DNA from: Curtobacterium sp. 9128
GTDB taxonomy: Bacteria > Actinomycetota > Actinomycetes > Actinomycetales > Microbacteriaceae
Assembly (NCBI RefSeq): GCF_900086645.1
Contig: NZ_LT576451.1
Location: forward strand, 868,001 to 932,000
Direction of reading: 5' to 3'
DNA: 64,000 nucleotides
Each line of letters opens with the position of its first letter. Position 1 is the first letter of the stretch. The notes beneath the pieces are model-generated. The model had not been told where the DNA came from and did no database searches. It saw only the letters and a program-made list of their open reading frames with translations. A program made the position numbers and the translations under genes. Below, in pieces: positions 53,106-60,231 of the stretch.

Positions 53106-55627
53106 GTCCGGTTTCCCGGAAGACCACGGTCCTCGTCGGGGACCGCCGCATCGCCCTCACGAACCTCGACAAGGTGATGTACCCGGAGACCGGCACCACG
53201 AAGGGCCGCGTGATCGAGTACTACACGCGGGTCGCGCCGTGGATGATCCCGCACGTCAAGGACCGCCCGGTGACCAGGAAGCGCTGGGCGAACGGCGTCG
53301 ACGGCAAGGTGTTCTTCGAGAAGAACCTGCCGGACTCCGCGCCCGACTGGGTCAAGCACCACACCATCGAGCACACCGAGCACGACAACGAGTACCCGAT
53401 CGTGGACGACCTGCCGACGCTCGTCTGGATGGCGCAGCAGGCCGCGCTCGAGCTGCACGTGCCGCAGTGGCGGTTCGGTCCCCGCGGCGGGCAGCAGCAC
53501 CCCGACCGGCTGGTGCTCGACCTCGACCCCGGCGATGGCGTCGGGCTGCCGGAGTGCGTCGAGGTCGCGGTCGCGGCTCGGGAGATCCTGCAGGGCATGG
53601 GCCTCGAGCCGTACCCGGTGACGTCCGGGTCGAAGGGCATCCACCTGTACGCGGCACTCGACGGGAAGGCCGCCACCAAGCACGTCTCCGAGGTCGCCCA
53701 CGAACTCGCCAAGGCCCTCGAACAGGACCTCCCCGACCTGGTGCTGTCCTCGATGAGCCGTGCGGAGCGGAAGGGCAAGGTCTTCGTCGACTGGTCGCAG
53801 AACAACGGCAACAAGACGACGATCGCCCCGTACTCGTTGCGCGGCCGGTCGCAGCCGACCGTCGCCGCGCCGCGGACGTGGAAGGAACTCACCGAGAAGG
53901 GGCTGGCCCAGCTGACGCTGGACCAGGTGCTCGAACGACTGGAGGACCGTGGCGACCCCCTGCACCCGGTCGCCGCCGCCTCGTTGGCGGTCGGTCGCGC
54001 CGACCACGGTCACTGGGACAGCGACCGGACCCAGCAGGCGAACGACGCGGAACGGACGGGAGGCTCGGGGAACGACCGCCTGTCGGCCTACCGTGCGAAG
54101 CGGGACGCGTCCAAGACGCCGGAGCCGGTTCCGGAAGGAGCGCCGACGGTCCGGCAGGACGGCACCCCGACGTTCGTCATCCAGGAGCACCACGCCACCA
54201 GGGACCACTACGACTTCCGGCTGGAGCACGACGGCGTGCTCGTCAGCTGGGCGCTGCCGAAGGGGGAGCCGACCGATCCGGGGAAGAACCACCTCGCCGT
54301 GATGACCGAGGACCACCCGCTCGAGTACGGCGGCTTCGAGGGGACGATCCCGAAGGACGAGTACGGCGGCGGGACGGTCACAATCTGGGACGAGGGCACG
54401 TACGACCTCGAGAAGTGGCGCGAGGGCGAGGAGGTCATCGTCACGCTGCACGGCCGGACGAACGGCAACCGACGCCTCGCGATCCTGCACACCCGGGGAC
54501 GCGGGCGCGGCCGCGAGGGCGACGAGAAGAACTGGCTCATCCACCGCACCAAGGACCAGCCCGACCCGACGGCGGACGGGACCGGCGGGGCGGAGGCGAG
54601 CCGAGCCTCCCGGCCCCACAGGCACGACGACGGCCGTGAGCGGATCGACGGGGCCGCCGCGTCGGAGACCGAGCCGGTGGAACGGCGGACGATGCAGGCG
54701 ACCCTGGCGAAGGGCGAACCCCGGCTCGATCCGACCGAGTGGGCGTTCGAGCTGAAGTGGGACGGCGTGCGCGCCCTGGCCACCGTCCGTGACGGCGAGG
54801 TCACGCTGCGGAGTCGGAACGGCAACGACCTCACGGCGCAGTACCCGGAACTGCGGGAACTCGGCGAGCGGGCGGGCGTGGACGGGGTGTTCGACGGGGA
54901 GATCGTGGCGCTCGACGAGCGTGGGCGGCCGTCCTTCCAGCTCCTGCAGAACCGGATGGGCCTGACGAAGCCGCGCGAGGTCGAGGCCGCACGGAAGGCC
55001 ACCCCGGTGCGCTTCCTGCTGTTCGACGTGCTCGAGGCGGACGGTCACGAGCTGACACGCCTGGCGTACACCAACCGACGAGAGGCGCTGTCGACGGTCG
55101 TCGATGCCGGCGGTGTCATCGAGGTGCCGCCCGCGCACGACGGTGACCTCGACCAGGCGATGCGCGATTCCCGGAAAGCCGGGCTCGAGGGGGTCGTGGC
55201 GAAGAAGCGCGGGTCGAAGTACGCCGAGGGTCGTCGGTCAGAGGCCTGGCTCAAGCTGAAGCACCACGCGACACAGGAGGTCGTCGTCGGCGGGTGGAAG
55301 CCCGGGAACGGTCGGCGCGCCGGCGGCGTGGGCTCGCTGCTGCTCGGGATCCCCGGCACGGACGGACTGGAGTACGTCGGCAAGGTCGGGACGGGATTCA
55401 GCGATCGTGACCTCGACGAGATCGCCGCGGTGCTCGGCCGGCTGGAACGCGGGACGCCCCCGTTCACGGACGTCCCTCGGCCGGATGCACGCGACGCGCA
55501 CTGGGTGACCCCCGAGCGCGTCGGCGAGGTCGAGTTCGCGGAGTGGACCGGCGACGGGCGACTCCGGCAGCCGTCGTGGCGTGGCTGGCGGATCGACAAG
55601 TCGGCGGGTGACGTCGTCCGAGAGTGA
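53102..55627 (+). CDS. ligD: Multifunctional DNA ligase D (polymerase-phosphoesterase-ligase)
   Basis: An 841-residue NHEJ enzyme in the Pol-PE-Lig order of mycobacterial LigD. The primase/polymerase domain (about 10-290) carries the metal motif DLDPGDG near residue 140 and SGSKGIHLYAAL near 175. The phosphoesterase domain (about 355-485) has HHATRDHYDFRLEHDG and GGFEGTIPKDEYGGG. The ATP-dependent ligase domain (about 535-841) has the nucleotidyl Lys in ELKWDGVRAL and the OB-fold at its end. Disordered linkers lie at about 300-350 and 486-530. GTG 53102 overlaps the SDR stop (GTGA). It fills and seals broken ends held by Ku, which is encoded divergently. Confidence 0.96.
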   Translation: MSPVSRKTTVLVGDRRIALTNLDKVMYPETGTTKGRVIEYYTRVAPWMIPHVKDRPVTRKRWANGVDGKVFFEKNLPDSAPDWVKHHTIEHTEHDNEYPIVDDLPTLVWMAQQAALELHVPQWRFGPRGGQQHPDRLVLDLDPGDGVGLPECVEVAVAAREILQGMGLEPYPVTSGSKGIHLYAALDGKAATKHVSEVAHELAKALEQDLPDLVLSSMSRAERKGKVFVDWSQNNGNKTTIAPYSLRGRSQPTVAAPRTWKELTEKGLAQLTLDQVLERLEDRGDPLHPVAAASLAVGRADHGHWDSDRTQQANDAERTGGSGNDRLSAYRAKRDASKTPEPVPEGAPTVRQDGTPTFVIQEHHATRDHYDFRLEHDGVLVSWALPKGEPTDPGKNHLAVMTEDHPLEYGGFEGTIPKDEYGGGTVTIWDEGTYDLEKWREGEEVIVTLHGRTNGNRRLAILHTRGRGRGREGDEKNWLIHRTKDQPDPTADGTGGAEASRASRPHRHDDGRERIDGAAASETEPVERRTMQATLAKGEPRLDPTEWAFELKWDGVRALATVRDGEVTLRSRNGNDLTAQYPELRELGERAGVDGVFDGEIVALDERGRPSFQLLQNRMGLTKPREVEAARKATPVRFLLFDVLEADGHELTRLAYTNRREALSTVVDAGGVIEVPPAHDGDLDQAMRDSRKAGLEGVVAKKRGSKYAEGRRSEAWLKLKHHATQEVVVGGWKPGNGRRAGGVGSLLLGIPGTDGLEYVGKVGTGFSDRDLDEIAAVLGRLERGTPPFTDVPRPDARDAHWVTPERVGEVEFAEWTGDGRLRQPSWRGWRIDKSAGDVVRE

Positions 55628-55775
55628 GCGGGTGTGCGATCAGATACGTGCGCATGGGGTCCGCTGCGGGCGAACTTCCGTCCCCCGTCGGCCCCCGTTG
55701 TGGGGGACGAAATCATCACGACCGCTGGCATGAACGTGCCGGGCTGTTACGTTCCTCGGGACGAAGGGAGCGGCG

Positions 55776-55931
55776 ATGAGCGCGTCCAACTACCTGCCAC
55801 CGTTCACCACGGAGGAGCGCGTCGCCATGTCGGGGGACCAGCCGCTGCGGAAGCCGGTGGACCCGGCAGCGGCGGTGACGGACCCGGAGGTGACCTACGC
55901 GGACTTCCTCGGCGACGAGGTCGACGACTGA
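55776..55931 (+). CDS. Small acidic protein of unknown function (51 residues)
   Basis: A short ORF with a convincing AAGGGAG ribosome-binding site 6 bases before the ATG. The product begins MSASNYLPPFTTEERVAMSG and ends in an acidic TYADFLGDEVDD. No helix, signal or Cys is seen. It lies in a 504-base gap between ligD and the sigma gene, and a hairpin terminator (55999-56033) follows. No family is recognised. Codon use (third-position G/C) is that of a real gene here. Confidence 0.6.
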   Translation: MSASNYLPPFTTEERVAMSGDQPLRKPVDPAAAVTDPEVTYADFLGDEVDD

Positions 55932-55998
55932 CGCGTCGCGGGGTGTCCCCGACGTCCCGGACCCGGGGTGTCGCCGACCACCCCGTCCTGGGAGAAGA

Positions 55999-56033
55999 CG
56001 GCCCGTGCGCCGGATCAGGGAACGCACGGGCCG
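55999..56033 (+). terminator. Hairpin terminator after the small acidic gene
   Basis: CGGCCCGTGCG (55999-56009) pairs perfectly with CGCACGGGCCG (56023-56033) around a 13-base loop. The rest of the gap to the sigma gene (56034-56131) holds no further gene; a GACCGG repeat (56050, 56067) is the only visible feature. Confidence 0.75.
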
Positions 56034-56131
56034 CCGCAGAAGCGCCGTGACCGGTCGTTCAGGGATGACCGGCCACGGCGCGCTCGAGACCATCAGCACG
56101 CAGGCGCCGATGGTAGGCACGTACTGAAGAC

Positions 56132-56746
56132 GTGCCGAACCCCGAATTCGTCACGCGAGAACCGAAACCCGATCCGAGAGGCCCGACCCTGACCGAGGAC
56201 ACGCAGCTGTCGTCCCTGTCGGACGGGTCGCTCGTCGAACGTTCCGCGGACGGTGACGCCGCCGCGTTCGGCGTGCTGATCCACCGGTACGGGCCGCTCA
56301 TGCGCGCCTACGCCGCGCGCATCCTCGGGCACGGCGACGGCGAAGCGGACGATGCCGTGCAGGAGGCGTCGCTGCTGGCCTGGCAACGGATCGACACCGT
56401 CGAGGAACCGGACCGGGTGCGGACGTGGCTGTTCCGTATCGCGGCGAACAAGGCGCTCGACCGACTTCGCCGCCGCCACCCGCACCTCGACCTCGAGGCG
56501 TTGCCAGAGGCCTCGGAGGACCGCCCGGTCGACGAGGTCGTGGCGACACGCATGCAGGTCGACGCGCTGGCCGTGGTCGTCCAGAACCTCCCGGATGCGC
56601 AGCGAGCAGTGTGGGTGCTGCGCGAGATCGGTGGCGCGTCCTACGCCGAGATCGCCGAGCAGACCGGCCTGTCGGCGGCGAGCGTGCGCGGCCTGCTCGC
56701 ACGTGCGCGCCGGACCGTGCTCGAGCAGATGGAGGGGTGGCGATGA
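56132..56746 (+). CDS. RNA polymerase ECF sigma factor
   Basis: A 204-residue sigma-70 family protein with only regions 2 and 4. Region 2 (about 45-110) is AAFGVLIHRYGPLMRAYAARI, DDAVQEASLLAWQRID and RTWLFRIAANKALDRLRR. Region 4 (about 145-200) is LPDAQRAVWVLREIGGASYA with EIAEQTGLSAASVRGLLARA. It starts at GTG 56132; an internal start near residue 20 is possible because the first 20 residues are low in structure. Its stop overlaps the ATG of the anti-sigma-like/Asp23 gene. It probably directs transcription of its own operon and of an envelope-stress regulon. Confidence 0.92.
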   Translation: MPNPEFVTREPKPDPRGPTLTEDTQLSSLSDGSLVERSADGDAAAFGVLIHRYGPLMRAYAARILGHGDGEADDAVQEASLLAWQRIDTVEEPDRVRTWLFRIAANKALDRLRRRHPHLDLEALPEASEDRPVDEVVATRMQVDALAVVVQNLPDAQRAVWVLREIGGASYAEIAEQTGLSAASVRGLLARARRTVLEQMEGWR

Positions 56747-57324
56747 ACGACGACGACGTCGACGACCGTTTCGGCGCCTTCACGCTCGACGAGCTCTCGG
56801 ACTACCTCGACTCCGGCCGGGATCCCGTGCGGGACGACATCGAGTCGGACGCGGCTGCCCGCGCGGCGCTCGTGCGTCTCGGCGAGTTGCGAGCGGCGTC
56901 GTCGGAGATGCTCGATGCGGACGTTCGCGCTGCCGACGGCGCCGACGAGGGGTGGATCGCCGGTGTCCTGGCCTCGATCCGCACCACCGCGCACGCCGGC
57001 CGGGACATCCCGGTGCCCGACGACGATCCGTCCAGCACACTCGTCGTGACCGAGGGGGCGATCCGGGGCTTGGTCCGTGCGCTCGGTGACACGCTCCCCG
57101 GCGTCCTCGTCCGTCGGACCCGGTTCACGGGCGACCTGTCGATCCCCGGCGGACCGGTCGACGTCGAGGTCGCGATCGTGGTCGATCCCGCCGCCCCGAT
57201 CCGCAGCCGTGCCGACGAGCTCCGCACGATCGTGGCCGCCGCCCTCGCGGAGCACGCGCCGTTCGAGGTGCGCTCCCTCACCGTCCGAGTCGCCGACCTG
57301 CTCGCCCCCGGGAGGAACCCGTGA
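56743..57324 (+). CDS. Anti-sigma-like domain fused to Asp23/Gls24-type domain
   Basis: A 193-residue protein. The first 65 residues (FGAFTLDELSDYLDSGRDPV, IESDAAARAALVRLGELRAA) resemble the N-terminal sigma-binding region of actinobacterial anti-sigma factors but lack a zinc HxxxCxxC. The C-terminal half (about 95-190: VTEGAIRGLVRALGDTLPGV, VDVEVAIVVDPAAPIRSRAD) has the alkaline-shock protein 23 pattern. It is translationally coupled to the ECF sigma gene (ATGA) and to the next Asp23-like gene (GTGA). A role as antagonist of the sigma factor is inferred from position. No membrane helix is visible, so it would be a cytoplasmic antagonist. Confidence 0.75.
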   Translation: MNDDDVDDRFGAFTLDELSDYLDSGRDPVRDDIESDAAARAALVRLGELRAASSEMLDADVRAADGADEGWIAGVLASIRTTAHAGRDIPVPDDDPSSTLVVTEGAIRGLVRALGDTLPGVLVRRTRFTGDLSIPGGPVDVEVAIVVDPAAPIRSRADELRTIVAAALAEHAPFEVRSLTVRVADLLAPGRNP

Positions 57325-57650
57325 CCGCTGACACCCGCGCACTCTCCCGCGCAGCCACCGAAGCCGTGCTCGCCGTCCCCGGGGTGCGGTCGGTGATCCC
57401 GCCGGGGCCGGGTCTCGCCGTGCTCGTCCGCGACGTCCGGTCGGTGCTCGACCTGCCGCGGGACGGCGGAGCGGTGCTCGTGGACGACCAGGGCGAGGGG
57501 CTCCGGGTGCGCGTCGTCGTCGCCGTCGATGCGGGGACGTCGGCCATCGGGCGCGCCAAGGCCGTCCGAGACGTCGTGGTCCGACGCGTCGAGGACGTCG
57601 CCGGTCGTCGACCCACCGACGTCACCGTCCGCGTGGTCGAGATCGTCTGA
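57321..57650 (+). CDS. Asp23/Gls24 family protein
   Basis: A 109-residue protein. ALSRAATEAVLAVPGVRSVI followed by strands VLVDDQGEGLRVRVVVAVDA and RPTDVTVRVVEIV fits the Asp23 envelope-stress family, in which proteins coat the inner face of the membrane through a membrane anchor partner. The partner AmaP is not encoded nearby. GTG 57321 overlaps the preceding stop. It is the last gene of the sigma operon. Confidence 0.78.
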   Translation: MTADTRALSRAATEAVLAVPGVRSVIPPGPGLAVLVRDVRSVLDLPRDGGAVLVDDQGEGLRVRVVVAVDAGTSAIGRAKAVRDVVVRRVEDVAGRRPTDVTVRVVEIV

Positions 57651-57680
57651 CGCCCGGGTCGCCCGGGTCGCCGGGGTCGG

Positions 57681-57860
57681 TCAGGACGCCGGAGCGGGGC
57701 CGTCGGACGGCTCGGCGTCGTCCGCGACCGGCAGACCCTCGTCGATGAGTTCGTCCTCGTCCGGCTCGACGACGTCGGCCGCTGCGGCCTTGGCGTCGTC
57801 GATCGCCTGCTGCGACTCGCGCAGGAGTGCTTCGTCCGCGTTGGGTGCCTGATCGCTCAT
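57681..57860 (-). CDS. Small acidic hypothetical protein (59 residues)
   Basis: A short ORF starting at ATG 57860. The product is rich in Asp, Glu and Ala (ADEALLRESQQAIDDAKAAA, then VEPDEDELIDEGLPVADD) with one predicted helix and an acidic tail. It is convergent with the Asp23 gene and 10 bases downstream of the TIM-barrel isomerase gene on the same strand, so it may be that transcript's last gene. Many actinobacteria encode similar short acidic proteins of unknown role. Confidence 0.65.
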   Translation of the reverse strand: MSDQAPNADEALLRESQQAIDDAKAAAADVVEPDEDELIDEGLPVADDAEPSDGPAPAS

Positions 57861-57870
57861 GCCGGCGACG

Positions 57871-58818
57871 CTACGCGGGCGTCCCTGAACCGGTCTCCCG
57901 ACGCGGACGGTGCTGCGGCTCGTAGTCGACCGCCGAGGTCGGGGCAGGAGACGTCGGCATCGCGGGCGCGGCTGGAGCGCCGTACGCATCGGCGGCGTCC
58001 AGCACCGCGCGGGTCGCTGCGGCAGCCGTCCGCAGCGCGTCGGCGATGGGGAGCGCTCGGTGCGCAGGGGTCCGGACCTCGACACCCCACGGGTCGTCGT
58101 ACCCGAGTTCCCGAGCGACGCGGATGAACCCGGGGATGTCCCAGGCGCCAGCGCCCGGGAGGTACCGGCCGTCGCGCGACTCGTCCGCGAGCGTCATCCC
58201 GCTCGGGGTGGAGAGCAGTCCGTCGCTGAGCTCGACCGCGGCCAGGGTCGACGGGGCGATGCCCTGCCGGATCGACGCGAGCGTGGAGCCACCGCGCAGC
58301 GCGTGCATCGCGTCGAGCAGCAGGCCGCTGTTCTGGTGTCCGGCGGCCGCGACGAAGCGGGATGCCCGCTCGACCGTCGGCAGGTTCGACCACGGTTCCG
58401 GTTCGAGCACGAGCTGCGCGCCGACGCTCTCGGCCTGGGTCGCGAGCACCACCCAGTCGTCGAGCATTGCCGCGGGGGAGACGCCGGGGAGCGTGACGTC
58501 GGCGCGCGCCACCACCTGCCACGCGCGGAGGGACGCCGCCGCCTCGAGGAGGACCCCGCGGTCGGCGTCCTCGCCGGTGGTGCGGCTCGTGCAGGTCCAC
58601 CAGTTGCCGAGCGTACCGAGCTGGATCCACACGATGCCGGCGTCGTCGAGCATGCGTCGGAGCGTGGCGAAGCCGATGGTTGCGCGGACCTCGTGCAGGT
58701 CGTCCAGCGCGAGGGAGATGCCGGCGAACCCGGCGTCACCGACCGCACGGACCCGTTCGTCGATGGGCTCGTCGCCGTCCCACGTCCAGGACGTCGCGAG
58801 CAGGTCGTGTTCGATCAC
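57871..58818 (-). CDS. Sugar phosphate isomerase/epimerase-family TIM-barrel protein
   Basis: A 315-residue protein of the xylose-isomerase-like TIM barrel superfamily. It starts VIEHDLLATSWTWDGDEPID, followed by FAGISLALDDLHEV, the ligand-bearing LVLEPEPWSNLPT, LLLDAMHALRGGS and AVELSDGLLS, and WGVEVRTPAHR near the end. These Glu/Asp/His residues form the metal site of such isomerases. GTG 58818 is preceded by GGAAGG. A C-terminal Pro/Ala/Arg-rich extension (about 280-315) is unusual. It probably isomerises a keto sugar or inositol derivative; the FAH-family gene upstream may act in the same pathway. Confidence 0.85.
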   Translation of the reverse strand: MIEHDLLATSWTWDGDEPIDERVRAVGDAGFAGISLALDDLHEVRATIGFATLRRMLDDAGIVWIQLGTLGNWWTCTSRTTGEDADRGVLLEAAASLRAWQVVARADVTLPGVSPAAMLDDWVVLATQAESVGAQLVLEPEPWSNLPTVERASRFVAAAGHQNSGLLLDAMHALRGGSTLASIRQGIAPSTLAAVELSDGLLSTPSGMTLADESRDGRYLPGAGAWDIPGFIRVARELGYDDPWGVEVRTPAHRALPIADALRTAAAATRAVLDAADAYGAPAAPAMPTSPAPTSAVDYEPQHRPRRETGSGTPA

Positions 58819-58995
58819 GTCGCCACCTTCCGTCTCCGGGCGCGCGGTGGCCGTCCTGACCGTGCTCGGTCCCGCTGTCCCTGTCGATGAGAACCACGAC
58901 GCCGGTTCCCGACACGGCGTCAACGACAGTGATACGCTCCGCGGCTCGGAGTGCTCCCAGGTCACCGTGACACGCAGGAAACGCGACCGTCGTCG

Positions 58996-59679
58996 TCAGA
59001 CGATGCGGGTCGACACCGTCCCCACGCCGTCGATCGTCCCGTGGAGCACGGCGCCGCGGTCGATCGCCCCGACGCCGTCCGGGGTGCCCGTCATCACGAC
59101 GTCGCCCGGCGCGAGTGCCACGAACCGGGAGAGCGTCGCGATGACCTCGGCGACGGACCAGATCTGGTCGGCGAGGTCGCCGTGCTGCCGCGATGCGCCG
59201 TCGACGTCGAGTGCGATCGAGCCGCGGGTCGGGTCCACCGTCGCTGCCGGGACGAGCACGCCGATGGGCGCGGATGCGTCGAACCCCTTCGCGAGGTCCC
59301 ACGGGCGCCCGAGTCGTTTCGCCTCCGCCTGGAGGTCGCGCCGGGTCAGGTCGAGCCCGACGGCGTAGCCCCAGACGTGGTCGAGCGCGGACTCGACGGG
59401 GATGTCCGCCCCGCCGATGCCGATGGCCGCCACGAGTTCGACCTCGTGCTCCAGCTGCCCGGTCATCGTCGGGTACGGGGTGTCCGCGCCGTCGACCACG
59501 ATCGCGTCGGCCGGCTTCGTGAAGAAGAACGGTGGCTCGCGGTCCGGGTCGTGGCCCATCTCGCGGGCGTGTGCGGCGTAGTTCCTCCCGACGCAGAACA
59601 CCCGCCGCACCGGGAAGCGCTCGCCGGTGGACGTCGGGACGGTGGGGACGGGCGGGGCCGGGATCACGAGGTCGGACAC
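58996..59679 (-). CDS. Fumarylacetoacetate hydrolase (FAH) family protein
   Basis: A 227-residue FAH-fold hydrolase or isomerase. Motifs: VFCVGRNYAAHAREMG (residues 26-41), the metal ligands EHEVELVAAIG (about 75) and the late GDVVMTGTPDGVGAI. Small members act as acylpyruvate hydrolases or oxaloacetate decarboxylases; substrates include 2-keto acids from aromatic or sugar catabolism. GTG 59679 has CACGCT 6 nt upstream. The 177-base gap (58819-58995) to the isomerase gene probably holds that gene's promoter, since no start-proximal hexamer is seen in the FAH gene for it. Confidence 0.9.
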   Translation of the reverse strand: MSDLVIPAPPVPTVPTSTGERFPVRRVFCVGRNYAAHAREMGHDPDREPPFFFTKPADAIVVDGADTPYPTMTGQLEHEVELVAAIGIGGADIPVESALDHVWGYAVGLDLTRRDLQAEAKRLGRPWDLAKGFDASAPIGVLVPAATVDPTRGSIALDVDGASRQHGDLADQIWSVAEVIATLSRFVALAPGDVVMTGTPDGVGAIDRGAVLHGTIDGVGTVSTRIV

Positions 59680-59707
59680 CCGTCCAGCGTGGCACGGCGC
59701 CCGGTAG

Positions 59708-59920
59708 TCAGTCGGCGAACGACGCGTCGTCCTTGAGCTTGCGCGCCCGGGCCCGCTCCTGTCGCTCCCGCCACTCGGCACGGAGTTCCGCGAGTTCGAC
59801 GTCCCTGCCCTTCGCGATCATGATCGGGCGGTAGTACTCGCTCTCGAGGAGTCGCGGGATGCAGAGTTCGGCGTCGTCGAGGCGGCGCTTGAACTCACGG
59901 TCGCTGAGCTTGGAGATCAT
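59708..59920 (-). CDS. Hypothetical protein (70 residues)
   Basis: A short basic protein with helical, charged sequence (SKLSDREFKRRLDDAELCIP, then ELAELRAEWRERQERARARK). No family is recognised. It begins at ATG 59920, 26 bases inside the 3' end of the upstream small membrane gene, so the two are overlapping and co-transcribed. ATCGTCTTCCTCC-type sequence upstream carries AGGAAGACG on the coding strand as a ribosome-binding site. Confidence 0.65.
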   Translation of the reverse strand: MISKLSDREFKRRLDDAELCIPRLLESEYYRPIMIAKGRDVELAELRAEWRERQERARARKLKDDASFAD

Positions 59921-60197
59921 CGTCTTCCTCCGGGTTCGGGCCGGGGCTGCGCCCGCGGACCACATCGAACATGTAGGTGTCGTCGTCGGTCGTCCAGTCG
60001 CGCGTTGCGAGCGCCTCCGCCATGATCGACGCCGCGGCTCGATCACGTGCCGTCATCGAGAACGCCCGGTCGACGACCCACGACCAACGCTTCCACCACT
60101 GGTCGCGGTGTGCCGAGAACTCCGTATTTCGCCGGAGCGCTCGACCTTCGCGCATGGTGACGGCCAGCGAAGCGAGCGCCCCGCAGGCGCTCACCAC
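59895..60197 (-). CDS. Hypothetical small membrane-anchored protein (100 residues or slightly more)
   Basis: The ORF reads VSACGALASLAVTMREG, then a polar domain with EFSAHRDQWWKRWSWVVDRA and TRDWTTDDDTYMFDVVRG. The hydrophobic segment continues upstream of the GTG (ITWTSALVAVV), so the true start may lie about 15-20 residues earlier. That would place it against the stop of the phosphoketolase gene, with which it is probably co-transcribed. No family is recognised; topology suggests one N-terminal helix and a cytoplasmic domain. Confidence 0.6.
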   Translation of the reverse strand: MVSACGALASLAVTMREGRALRRNTEFSAHRDQWWKRWSWVVDRAFSMTARDRAAASIMAEALATRDWTTDDDTYMFDVVRGRSPGPNPEEDDDLQAQRP

Positions 60198-60231
60198 CGC
60201 GACGAGTGCGCTCGTCCACGTGATCCGGAGG

